Assembly (NCBI RefSeq): GCF_000016185.1
Contig: NC_011420.2
Location: 3,387,001 to 3,451,000, forward strand
Length of the DNA stretch: 64,000 nt
DNA from: Rhodospirillum centenum SW
GTDB lineage: Bacteria; Pseudomonadota; Alphaproteobacteria; Azospirillales; Azospirillaceae
Direction of reading: 5' to 3'
The notes beneath the pieces were generated by a model. That model did no database searches, was not told the origin of the DNA, and worked only from the letters and a program-made list of their open reading frames with translations. Made by a program: the position numbers and the translations under genes. Positions within the stretch are counted from its first letter, which is position 1; the number at the start of each line of letters is the position of its first letter. Shown here one piece after another: positions 55,692 to 64,000 of the stretch.

Positions 55692-58592
55692 ATGCGGCGC
55701 CGAAATATGCGGCGCAATGCCCAGGTGTCGGTGATGGCGGATATGTTCTCCCGCTGGGGCAAGGCCCGCAGCGGTCTGCATCTCCTGGTGTTCCATCTTC
55801 TGGACGTTGCCGCTGTTCTGGATGCGGGGTTCGAGCGGCGGCCGGCGCTGCTCGCCCGCCTTGCGGACGGGCTGGGCCTGGACCGGGATGCCGCGCGGGC
55901 GATGCTGCTGACCGTCCTGGCGCTGCACGACATCGGCAAGGTGGCGACCGGGTTCCAGGCCTCGGACCGGGAGGCGGCCGGGGCGCTGGGCCTTGCCCTG
56001 GCCGGGCAGGAGCGGATGCGGGAGCATCACAGCGCGGTCGGTCAGGCGCTGCTGCTGCGGCTGCTGACCCGGCACCGCGCCGGATCGGGCCTGCCCGACG
56101 GGGGCGCGGCGGCGCTGCCGGTGATGGAGGCGCTGTTCGCCCTGTCCACCGGCCATCACGGGCGGCCCGTCCTGGGCCTGCCGAAGGTCAGTCTGCTGAT
56201 GGAGACGGGGGCGCTGACCGATGACGACATGGACATCGCCGCGACCCTGGTCCGGGCGGTGGCGGGGCTGTTCGGCTGGCGGCAGGGGATTCCGGACCGG
56301 GAGGGGCTGACGCGCCTGTCGCCGCTGCTGAACGGGCTGTTCACGCTCTGCGACTGGCTTGGCTCCTCCGACCATTTCGCCTGCCGGAACCAGCCGCAGG
56401 AGCTGCGCGCCTATTACGAGGGCACGGCCCTGCCGACGGCGCGGCGGATGCTGGACACCATCAGGCCGACGCCCTTCGGACGGCTGACGCCGCGGCCGCC
56501 CGCCGGCTTCGCCGCGCTGTTCCCCCGGCTGGGCCGGGACGGGGCGCCGGCGGTGCCGACGCCGTTGCAGGCCCTGGCCGACCGGCTGTTCACGGCCGAC
56601 GCCCTGCCCGACGGACCGCTGCTGACGATCATCGAGGACCTGCCCGGTGCGGGAAAGACGGAGGCCGGGGACCTGATCACGCACCGGCTGATCGCGCTTG
56701 ACCGGGCAGACGGCGCCTATGTCGGCCTGCCCACCATGGCGACCGCGGACGCCGCCTTCGCCCGCAGGTTCGACCGCGACGGCGGCCTGGATTTCGGGGC
56801 CGCCCTGTTCACGGAGGTGCCGCAGGTGGTCCTGGCCCACAGCCGCCGCCACCGCACCCCGGGTTACGCCGTCACCCCGACCCGCGCGGGCCTGGAGGAG
56901 GGGGAGGGCTATGCCCTGGACTGGTTCAACCGCTCCTCCCGCCGGGCCCTGCTGACGGATCTGGGGGTGGGCACGGTGGACCAGGCGCTGGCCGGCGCCC
57001 TGCGCGCCCGCTACGCCACGGTGCGGCTGGCGGGGCTGTGGCGCAAGGTCCTGCTGGTGGACGAGGTCCACGCCTATGACAGCTACATGCAGACGCTGCT
57101 GCACGCGCTGCTGCGCTGGCAGGGCCGGATGGGCGATCCGGTGGTGCTGATGTCCGCCACCCTGCCCGCCCGCCTGCGCCAGGACCTGATCCGCGCCTAT
57201 GCCGAAGGGGCGGGCTGGGCCGACGTGGCGGCCATGGCGGAGCGGACCCGGCCGGGCGCCTATCCCCTGCTGACCCTGGTCAGCGGACAGGGCATCGCCC
57301 AGCACCCGCTGGCTCCCGTGCCCGGCCCTGGCACCCGCCCCGTGCGGTTCGAGGCGGCGCACGACCTGGACACGGTGGAGGACCGCCTCCGCGGCTGGCT
57401 GGCGCAGGGCCGCTGCGTGCTCTGGTTCCGCAACACGGTGGGCGACGCGGTGGCGGCGTGGGAGCGGCTGTGCGACCTCGATCCCCTGCTCTACCACGCC
57501 CGCTTCCTGCCGGCGGACAGGTCGCGGATCGAGGCGGCGCTGCTGGATGCCGTCGGCAAGGACAGTTGTCCGGCGGCGCGGCGGGGCCGCCTGGTCATCG
57601 CCACCCAGGCGGCGGAGCAGAGCCTGGACCTGGATGCGGACGAGATGGTGATCGACCTCGCCCCGGCGGACGCGGTGGTGCAGCGGCTGGGGCGGCGGCG
57701 GCGCCATGCCCGGATGCCGGACGGCGCGCCCGCCCCCGACGGGGTCGAGCGACGGCCCGACGGCCCGGTCCTCCTGCTGACGCCGCGGCCCGACCGACCC
57801 GGCCCGGCCTGGTACCGCAGCCTGTTCGGCGGGGCGGCGCAGATCTATGCCGACGATGCGCGGCTGTGGCTGACCGCGCGCTGCCTTCTCGATCCGGGCG
57901 CGATTCCAGGCCGTCGCCCCGGCCTGCCGCCCGATGCCCTGATCCTGGCCGACGATCTGCGCCCGCTGATCGAGGCGGTCTATGCCGCGGAACCGGCCGG
58001 GGTCCCCGATGCCCTGGCGGCCCGGCACCTTGCGGCGGAAGGCGCCGATATCTCCAGGAAGCAGCGGGGCCGGGTGGCGCGCCTCTCCTTCCGCCAGGGG
58101 CTGTGCGAGGAATGGGCGCAGTCCGGCGAACAGGCGGAGCCGACGGAGGACGACCCGCGGACCCGCCTGATCGACAGCCACACCGTCCTGCTGGCGACCT
58201 ACGGCGACGGGCCGCCGCGCTTCCTCGGGGCCGGGGACGACCGGGCGCTCAGCGTGGTGGAAGCCTCCGAATGCCGCTGCCCCCGGCGGCTGGAGCCGCT
58301 CAGAGGCCAGGAGGCCCTGGTGCAGCAGCTTCTGACGGGCGGACTGGACGATACCGACCGGCGCAAGGCCGGCCGCGCGCCCGTGATCTGGCTGCGACCG
58401 GCGGGCGACGGCCTCTGGCGCGGCCGCGCGCTGGACCTTTCCGATGCGGAGGAAACCGGGTCTCGGCCGGGGTCACCGGCAGCCGCGACGGAGGTCATCG
58501 TCGAATACTGCCGGACACGGGGCCTGCGGGTCCTGCCGCAACGGCAGGCGGAGCCGCCGGCGCGTAGCGGGAAGGAAGCAGGGAAAGTGTAG
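55692..58592 (+). CDS. cas3: CRISPR-associated helicase-nuclease Cas3
   Basis: 966 residues; degrades target DNA after Cascade binding. N-terminal HD nuclease: LALHDIGKVATGFQ (His79-Asp80), REHHSAVGQALL, and LSTGHHGRP. Helicase: Walker A EDLPGAGKTEAG (about 316-326), VDEVHAYD (Walker B DEVH, 457-460), SATLP (488-492), and VIATQAAEQSLDLDADEM (motif V), with LGRRRRHAR as motif VI. The start at 55692 is the longest; ATG 55734 (MADMFSRWGKA) is possible. It is the only rightward cas gene. Confidence 0.95.
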   Translation: MRRRNMRRNAQVSVMADMFSRWGKARSGLHLLVFHLLDVAAVLDAGFERRPALLARLADGLGLDRDAARAMLLTVLALHDIGKVATGFQASDREAAGALGLALAGQERMREHHSAVGQALLLRLLTRHRAGSGLPDGGAAALPVMEALFALSTGHHGRPVLGLPKVSLLMETGALTDDDMDIAATLVRAVAGLFGWRQGIPDREGLTRLSPLLNGLFTLCDWLGSSDHFACRNQPQELRAYYEGTALPTARRMLDTIRPTPFGRLTPRPPAGFAALFPRLGRDGAPAVPTPLQALADRLFTADALPDGPLLTIIEDLPGAGKTEAGDLITHRLIALDRADGAYVGLPTMATADAAFARRFDRDGGLDFGAALFTEVPQVVLAHSRRHRTPGYAVTPTRAGLEEGEGYALDWFNRSSRRALLTDLGVGTVDQALAGALRARYATVRLAGLWRKVLLVDEVHAYDSYMQTLLHALLRWQGRMGDPVVLMSATLPARLRQDLIRAYAEGAGWADVAAMAERTRPGAYPLLTLVSGQGIAQHPLAPVPGPGTRPVRFEAAHDLDTVEDRLRGWLAQGRCVLWFRNTVGDAVAAWERLCDLDPLLYHARFLPADRSRIEAALLDAVGKDSCPAARRGRLVIATQAAEQSLDLDADEMVIDLAPADAVVQRLGRRRRHARMPDGAPAPDGVERRPDGPVLLLTPRPDRPGPAWYRSLFGGAAQIYADDARLWLTARCLLDPGAIPGRRPGLPPDALILADDLRPLIEAVYAAEPAGVPDALAARHLAAEGADISRKQRGRVARLSFRQGLCEEWAQSGEQAEPTEDDPRTRLIDSHTVLLATYGDGPPRFLGAGDDRALSVVEASECRCPRRLEPLRGQEALVQQLLTGGLDDTDRRKAGRAPVIWLRPAGDGLWRGRALDLSDAEETGSRPGSPAAATEVIVEYCRTRGLRVLPQRQAEPPARSGKEAGKV

Positions 58593-58619
58593 TGGGAAGG
58601 GCTAAGCCCTTGAAGAAGC

Positions 58620-58696
<77 letters not shown>

Positions 58697-58861
58697 ATGC
58701 CACGGGGCGAGGCGGCCGGGGCGCCGGCCGTCGCTGTGGCGCGGACCATAGCGCATCGTTCCGGCCCATGCAAACACTCCGATGCACTTCTCCTTACATC
58801 GCTGCCCAACGCAGCTTCCAAGGCTCCGCGTGGAGCAGCCACATCGGCATTGCGGGCGCTG

Positions 58862-59308
58862 TTATCCTTTGGCACTCATGATGGCATTCCCCAGCTTAGC
58901 TACATCCTCCTTAATCGCAGATTCGCCATCGCTTAATCTAATGATCATATAGTATACTCTGGGTGGAGCTCTGTTTGTTTGGAATCTGAATTTTTCATAT
59001 AAAATATCCGGCCTTTCAGCTATAAATGTTTGATCGTCCATGGCGTCTTTTCTATTAAAATTGGAAAGGCTCTGTCTGCAAAGAAAATACTTACTGTCAT
59101 ATTTTGCCAGAAATCCAAGCTTATTGTGGTCGTGATCTGGAAATGGTATGGAAAATTTAACATTTCCCGGCTTCATGATGATGACAAAATTTTCAGAATT
59201 CTCTTTTACACTGAAGCGATAATTACCAAAATCCATATTTTTTAAAGGGCTTATTGATGCATAGATTTCATCTTTATTTGTTACTCGAACTACATTGCCA
59301 ATTATCAT
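58862..59308 (-). CDS. AT-rich orphan protein
   Basis: 148 residues in a conspicuously AT-rich stretch, with many Lys, Asn, Ile and Phe codons unlike neighbours. MIIGNVVRVTNKDEIYAS, FGNYRFSVKENSENFVIIM, FPDHDHNKLGFLAKYDSKYF and ARPDILYEKF-like AERPDILYEKFRFQ can be read. GGAGAAAATTT stands before ATG. No signal peptide or membrane segment; no family recognised. Composition suggests recent transfer. Confidence 0.7.
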   Translation of the reverse strand: MIIGNVVRVTNKDEIYASISPLKNMDFGNYRFSVKENSENFVIIMKPGNVKFSIPFPDHDHNKLGFLAKYDSKYFLCRQSLSNFNRKDAMDDQTFIAERPDILYEKFRFQTNRAPPRVYYMIIRLSDGESAIKEDVAKLGNAIMSAKG

Positions 59309-59644
59309 AAATTTTCTCCGTTTTCAATTAGCGATGGCGCGTGTTGTCTGGTTTGGCAATACTCAAATTGCCTGTTTTTTCAAAATTGATCGACTGAGCG
59401 CCTCCATTTTGAGTTTTGGATATATGTCTAAAAAATTCTACATTGATACTCTACCGACTTTCCTCTGGTCTGTCGACTCTCACTACGGAGTTCTGTTCCC
59501 TTTCCTCCCCGCACCGCCATCCTGCCCCGGCCGGGGCGGTGCGCAAGGAGTGCGGTAACCCTTATTGGGGAGGGAAGCCTGCCGGACGGATACTGGAGAC
59601 GGGAGAAGCGTCGTGCCATCTAGGGTACTCGTTTCCGCGTCCCC
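59309..59644. other. AT-rich to GC-rich transition, no gene seen
   Basis: 336 bp. The left 180 bp are AT-rich like the orphan gene and probably carry its promoter; composition returns to the genome norm near 59500. A weak frame at 59295-59558 lacks support. Confidence 0.5.
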
Positions 59645-62137
59645 GTGGAGACCGATGTGAGGTGTACTCCGTCGAGCCTGCTCGACTTTCTTTCCGCCGC
59701 CGGGCGCCGCCTGGAGGCGTCCCTCGATCCCGAGGAGACGATCCGGGCCGTGGCCGGGCTGGCCGTTCCCGACCTTGCCGACGGTGCCGTCCTGGACCTG
59801 CTGGAACCGGGCGGGGGCCGCCGCCGGGCTGCGGTGGCGCACCGCCGGGCCGACGCCCTGGCTGCGCTGGGGCCGGTGCCGGCGGCCGTCGCCGCGGACG
59901 ATGCGCTGGCTGCCCTGGCGCCCCTGGCCGACGGGATGCGGCCGCCGCCCTGCCTTGCCGATACCGGGCCGGGGGTGGCCGGACCGGGGGTGGCCGAGGC
60001 GGTGCCGGGCACGGCCTCGGCCCTGGCCGTGCCGGTGGAGGCCCGTGGCGAGATATTCGGCGTGCTGACCCTGCTGCGCGACCGCCGGCGCGCCCGTTTC
60101 GGGACCGAGTCGCTGGCCCTGGCGGCGGAGCTGGGCCGCCGCGCCGGTGCGGCCCTCGCCCAGGCCCGCGACCACCGCAAGGCACAGGACAGCGAGGCCC
60201 GCGAGCGTACCCTGTCGCTGGAACTGTCGGCACTGATGGCGGCCGTCCCGGCCGCCGTCTGGATCGCCGGCGACCGCGGCGACCGGGTCTGGATGAACGG
60301 GACGGCCGCGCGGCTGCTGCACCTGTCCCAGGCTGCCCCCCAGGGCGACCCTCAGGGGGCTTCCCAGGGCGTCGTGGCCGATCCGGACGTGGTGCTCCGC
60401 CAGGTGCGCCGGCTGCGCCGGGGCGGCGAGGATCTCACGCCGGCGGACCTGCTCGCCCATCTGGTCAAGCCGGACTGCCCGGAGGGCGGGCAGCGCAACG
60501 TGGAGCTGGAGCTGCGTGCCCGCGGCGGCAGCGTGCGTCACCTGCTGGGCAACGTCGCTCCCCTGGCCGGTCCGGCGGGCGGCTCCCGCGGCAGCATCGC
60601 CGCCTTCGTCGATGTCACGGCCATGCGCCGGGCCGAGCGGACCCTCCGGGCCAACGAGCACCGCTTCCGCGAGATGGCCGACATGGTGCCGGCCGTGGTC
60701 TGGACGGCCGACCGCCATGGCCGGGTCACCTATGTGAATGCCCGCTGGAGCGACTGGACCGGCACCCCGGCCACGGCCGCCGCGGCCGGCCGCTGGGCCG
60801 ACTGCGTCCATCCCGGGGACCGCGACCGCGTGCTGGACCGCTGGCGGGCCTCGGTCGCCGACGGCAGCCCGTTCGAGGTCGAGTACCGGCTGCGGACGGC
60901 CGACGGCGGCAGCCGCTGGCACCTCTGCCGGGCCCTGCCGCTGCGCGGCGCCCGCGGTGGCATCGCCGCCTGGTTCGGCACCAGCGTGGACATCGAGGAC
61001 CGCCGCGTCGCCGAGGAGGAACTGCGCGAGGCGCGCCGGGTGGCCGAGCAGGCCGACCGCGCCAAGTCGCAGTTCCTGGCCGCCGCCAGTCACGACCTGC
61101 GCCAGCCCTTCCAGGCCATGCGGCTGCTGCTGCACCTGCTGACCGACCGGCTGGACCGGCCCGAGCAGCGCGAGCTGGCGCACAAGCTCTCGGTCGCGCT
61201 CGGCTCGGGCGAGGAGCTGCTGCGCGCGCTGCTGGACATCTCCATCCTGGACGCCGGCACCGTCTCGCCCGCCATCGCCCCGGTGGAGCTGACCCCGCTG
61301 CTGGTCCGGCTGGTGTCGGAGGCGAAGCCGCAGGCCACGGCCAAGGGGCTTCGGCTGCGGCTGCGCATCCGCTCGGCCGCTGCCCTCACGGATGCGGTGC
61401 TGCTGGAGCGGATGCTGCGCAACGTGCTGTCCAACGCAGTCAAGTACACCGCCGCGGGCGGCATCTTGGTCGCCTGCCGGCCACGCGGTGACCGCGTGCG
61501 GGTGGAGGTCTGGGACACCGGCCGCGGTATCCCAGAGGACCGGCTGGACACCGTGTTCGAGGAGTTCGTGCAGCTCGGCAACCCGGAGCGCGACCGCAGC
61601 AAGGGGCTGGGGCTGGGACTGTCGATCGTGCGCCGGGCGGCGCGCATGCTGGGCCATCCGATCCGGCTGATCTCCCGCCCCGGCCGGGGCACGGTCTTCA
61701 TGATCGAGCTGCCGGCCGCACGCAGCGCCGTGCGCACCCTGCCGCCGACGCCGACGAAGGCGGCGGCGCTGGCCGGCACCGTGCTGGTGGTGGAGGACGA
61801 CGCGCTGCAACGGCTGGCGATGCAGCAGCTTCTGGTGAGCTGGGGGCTGACCGTGCGGGTCGCCGGTGCCGTGGCGGCGGTGCCGAAGGCGGTCGCCGGG
61901 ATCGTGCCCGACCTCATCATCACCGATCTGCGCCTGCCCGGCGAAGCCAACGGCTTCGACGCCATCGCGGCGGTGCGGGCCGCGGCCGGCCGCCCGGTTC
62001 CCGCCCTGGTGCTGACGGGGGAGACGGGGGCGGCGGAACTGCGGCAGGCGGCGGAGCGGGGCCACCGCCTGCTGCACAAGCCCTACAGCCCGCGCGAGCT
62101 GCGCCGGGTGCTGGAGGATCTGCTGCCACGCGCGTGA
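59645..62137 (+). CDS. Hybrid sensor histidine kinase (GAF-PAS-PAS-HisKA-HATPase-REC)
   Basis: 830 residues, no membrane segments, so a cytoplasmic sensor. GAF-like domain about 10-175, PAS about 195-325 (AAVPAAVWIAGDRGDRVWMN), second PAS with PAC about 335-455 (MVPAVVWTADRHGRVTYVNA ... EYRLRTADGG), HisKA with His483 in AASHDLRQPFQAM, HATPase_c with NVLSNAVKYT, VWDTGRGIP, GLGLGLS, then a receiver domain with VLVVEDD, Asp761 in LIITDLRLPGE and LLHKPYSP. The SHDLRQP-HATPase-REC order resembles the group of kinases that regulate through orphan regulators. Stimulus unknown. Confidence 0.93.
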   Translation: METDVRCTPSSLLDFLSAAGRRLEASLDPEETIRAVAGLAVPDLADGAVLDLLEPGGGRRRAAVAHRRADALAALGPVPAAVAADDALAALAPLADGMRPPPCLADTGPGVAGPGVAEAVPGTASALAVPVEARGEIFGVLTLLRDRRRARFGTESLALAAELGRRAGAALAQARDHRKAQDSEARERTLSLELSALMAAVPAAVWIAGDRGDRVWMNGTAARLLHLSQAAPQGDPQGASQGVVADPDVVLRQVRRLRRGGEDLTPADLLAHLVKPDCPEGGQRNVELELRARGGSVRHLLGNVAPLAGPAGGSRGSIAAFVDVTAMRRAERTLRANEHRFREMADMVPAVVWTADRHGRVTYVNARWSDWTGTPATAAAAGRWADCVHPGDRDRVLDRWRASVADGSPFEVEYRLRTADGGSRWHLCRALPLRGARGGIAAWFGTSVDIEDRRVAEEELREARRVAEQADRAKSQFLAAASHDLRQPFQAMRLLLHLLTDRLDRPEQRELAHKLSVALGSGEELLRALLDISILDAGTVSPAIAPVELTPLLVRLVSEAKPQATAKGLRLRLRIRSAAALTDAVLLERMLRNVLSNAVKYTAAGGILVACRPRGDRVRVEVWDTGRGIPEDRLDTVFEEFVQLGNPERDRSKGLGLGLSIVRRAARMLGHPIRLISRPGRGTVFMIELPAARSAVRTLPPTPTKAAALAGTVLVVEDDALQRLAMQQLLVSWGLTVRVAGAVAAVPKAVAGIVPDLIITDLRLPGEANGFDAIAAVRAAAGRPVPALVLTGETGAAELRQAAERGHRLLHKPYSPRELRRVLEDLLPRA

Positions 62138-62169
62138 ACAGGGCGCGTGAGGGGGCGGCGGGGCCGGCC

Positions 62170-63303
<1,134 letters not shown>

Positions 63304-63581
63304 CGTTTCCTCCGGTGGTCCTGCTCGGGGGTATCCCCCGGTTTCCCTCAGGGGATTCCCCTCGGGAGACCGTCCGCCGCTTCTCATGCCCGGTCGGCCT
63401 CGGTCCGCGAAGCGTCCGGGCGGTCAGCGTGACGGCAGGTCGCACCCCCGGGATCGCCGATCCGGAAGCCCGACCGTTTCACATGATACGGTCTTCCCGG
63501 GGGCATTTCCTTGCGAATCGCCCGCCCGCCGGGCACGATCGCGCAACAATCAGCCCCGACCCGGAGGGAGGCCGGCAGAAC
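63304..63581. promoter_or_regulatory. Divergent region between hpd and the Lrp-type regulator
   Basis: 278 bp between start codons. A GGGGGTATCCCCC-like palindrome (GGGGGTATCCCCC at 63328-63340) and CCTCAGGGGATTCCCC nearby are possible operator material. Lrp-family regulators bind such regions; direct evidence is absent. Confidence 0.45.
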
Positions 63582-64000
63582 ATGGGGAAATCCGCGCTCG
63601 ATGCGGCAGATCTGCGCATCCTGGAGGCGTTGCAGCGCAACGGCCGCCTGTCCAACGTGGATCTGGCGGACCAGGTGGGGCTGTCGCCCAGCCCCTGCCT
63701 GCGCCGGGTCCGCGACCTGGAGGAGGCCGGCTACATCCAGGGCTACGCCGCGATCCTGGATCGCCGCCGGCTGGGGCTGGGCGTCGTCGCCTTCGTGGAG
63801 GTGAAGATCGACCAGAACGCCGAGGGCGACACCGTCTTCCGCCGCGCCGTGGAGCGCATCCCGGAGGTGGTGTCCTGCTTCGTCATGACCGGCACCATGG
63901 ATTATCTGCTCCAGGTCGTGGTGCCGGACCTGGACGCCTATGCCGAGGTCAGCATGAAGCGGCTGTTGCAGATCCCCGGCGTGAAGGACGTGCGCTCCAG
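63582..64000 (+). CDS. Lrp/AsnC-family transcriptional regulator, 3' end beyond window
   Basis: The visible 139 residues hold an AsnC-type winged helix: LDAADLRILEALQRNGRLSN, VDLADQVGLSPSPCLRRVRDL, EEAGYIQGYAAILD, then the RAM ligand domain start (VVAFVEVKIDQNAEG ... CFVMTGTMDYLLQVVVPDL). The ATG at 63582 has GGAGGG about 10 nt upstream. In many alphaproteobacteria a regulator of this kind lies beside hpd and responds to aromatic amino acids; control of hpd is inferred. Only a few C-terminal residues should be missing. Confidence 0.93.
   Translation, partial: MGKSALDAADLRILEALQRNGRLSNVDLADQVGLSPSPCLRRVRDLEEAGYIQGYAAILDRRRLGLGVVAFVEVKIDQNAEGDTVFRRAVERIPEVVSCFVMTGTMDYLLQVVVPDLDAYAEVSMKRLLQIPGVKDVRS

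Noticed and set aside
55641-58181. An 846-codon leftward open frame opposite cas3
   Set aside because: Shadow of cas3, Gln/Arg/Gly-rich without motifs.
59295-59558. 87-codon rightward frame in the AT-rich region
   Set aside because: No ribosome site, no recognisable pattern, and it overlaps the likely promoter of the orphan gene.

Overview
The window is GC-rich, densely packed chromosomal DNA that looks alphaproteobacterial, most likely from the Rhodospirillales/Azospirillaceae group. The indications are a class I lysyl-tRNA synthetase, hslVU next to a hisB-hisH-hisA-hisF-hisE operon followed by a HIT-protein gene, a TerB-family gene, an S24/C1-type repressor of the alphaproteobacterial kind, and strong G/C bias at third codon positions. 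The placement is inferred from gene content; no species is claimed.

Layout. 1-3.7 kb: the 5' part of an acyl-CoA synthetase gene, then a small cluster of tail-collar protein, DUF6916-like protein and GNAT acetyltransferase, then a YnfA-type membrane protein. 3.8-7.2 kb: hslU, hslV and a lipoprotein with an apparently dead trypsin-like domain, all leftward. 7.4-11.8 kb: the rightward histidine operon with a GNAT gene embedded in it, then a HIT protein. 11.8-25.8 kb: housekeeping and membrane genes (lactate permease, MarC, an AAA_28 ATPase, class I LysRS, an RTX/FG-GAP protein, MtgA, a histidine kinase, a peptidoglycan-binding protein and a DinG-like helicase). 25.9-33.7 kb: an accessory stretch with a lone nitrilase-fold protein, a TerB protein carrying two mutually compensating frameshifts, an S24 repressor, and a short rightward phage head module (two small proteins, a PR-rich protein, a podovirus-type connector/portal, a Bbp19-like protein and a scaffold-like protein) with no capsid, terminase, tail or integrase gene. 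33.8-44.2 kb: a methyltransferase-like protein, a secreted protein, glutamate racemase, a GH13 enzyme, CspA, a DUF533/TerB-like protein, an orphan PD-(D/E)XK protein, an MFS transporter and a TonB-dependent receptor.

44.8-58.6 kb holds a complete type I-E CRISPR-Cas locus. A leftward cascade operon (cas8e-cse2-cas7e-cas5e-cas6e) is divergent from cas3. A GGGGC-type array, broken into three blocks, lies between cas6e and cas1. After cas1-cas2 comes a second array of 19 repeats with a different repeat. Both repeats keep the same CCCTGC/GCAGGG stem, so one Cas6e could process both. Degenerate repeats at the left ends place the leaders on the right, with crRNA transcribed leftward. A 515-bp segment interrupting the first array carries an uninterrupted reading frame with an HEAAH motif. 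The locus is flanked by tRNA-Arg(CCG) and an AT-rich orphan gene, suggesting an island edge.

59.6-64.0 kb returns to core-like sequence: a hybrid sensor kinase, then 4-hydroxyphenylpyruvate dioxygenase divergent from an Lrp/AsnC regulator that runs off the window. The observations most worth following are the two-repeat I-E locus with its interrupted array, the lone RT-associated-type nitrilase, the orphan phage head module, the double frameshift in the TerB gene and the orphan nuclease-fold protein.
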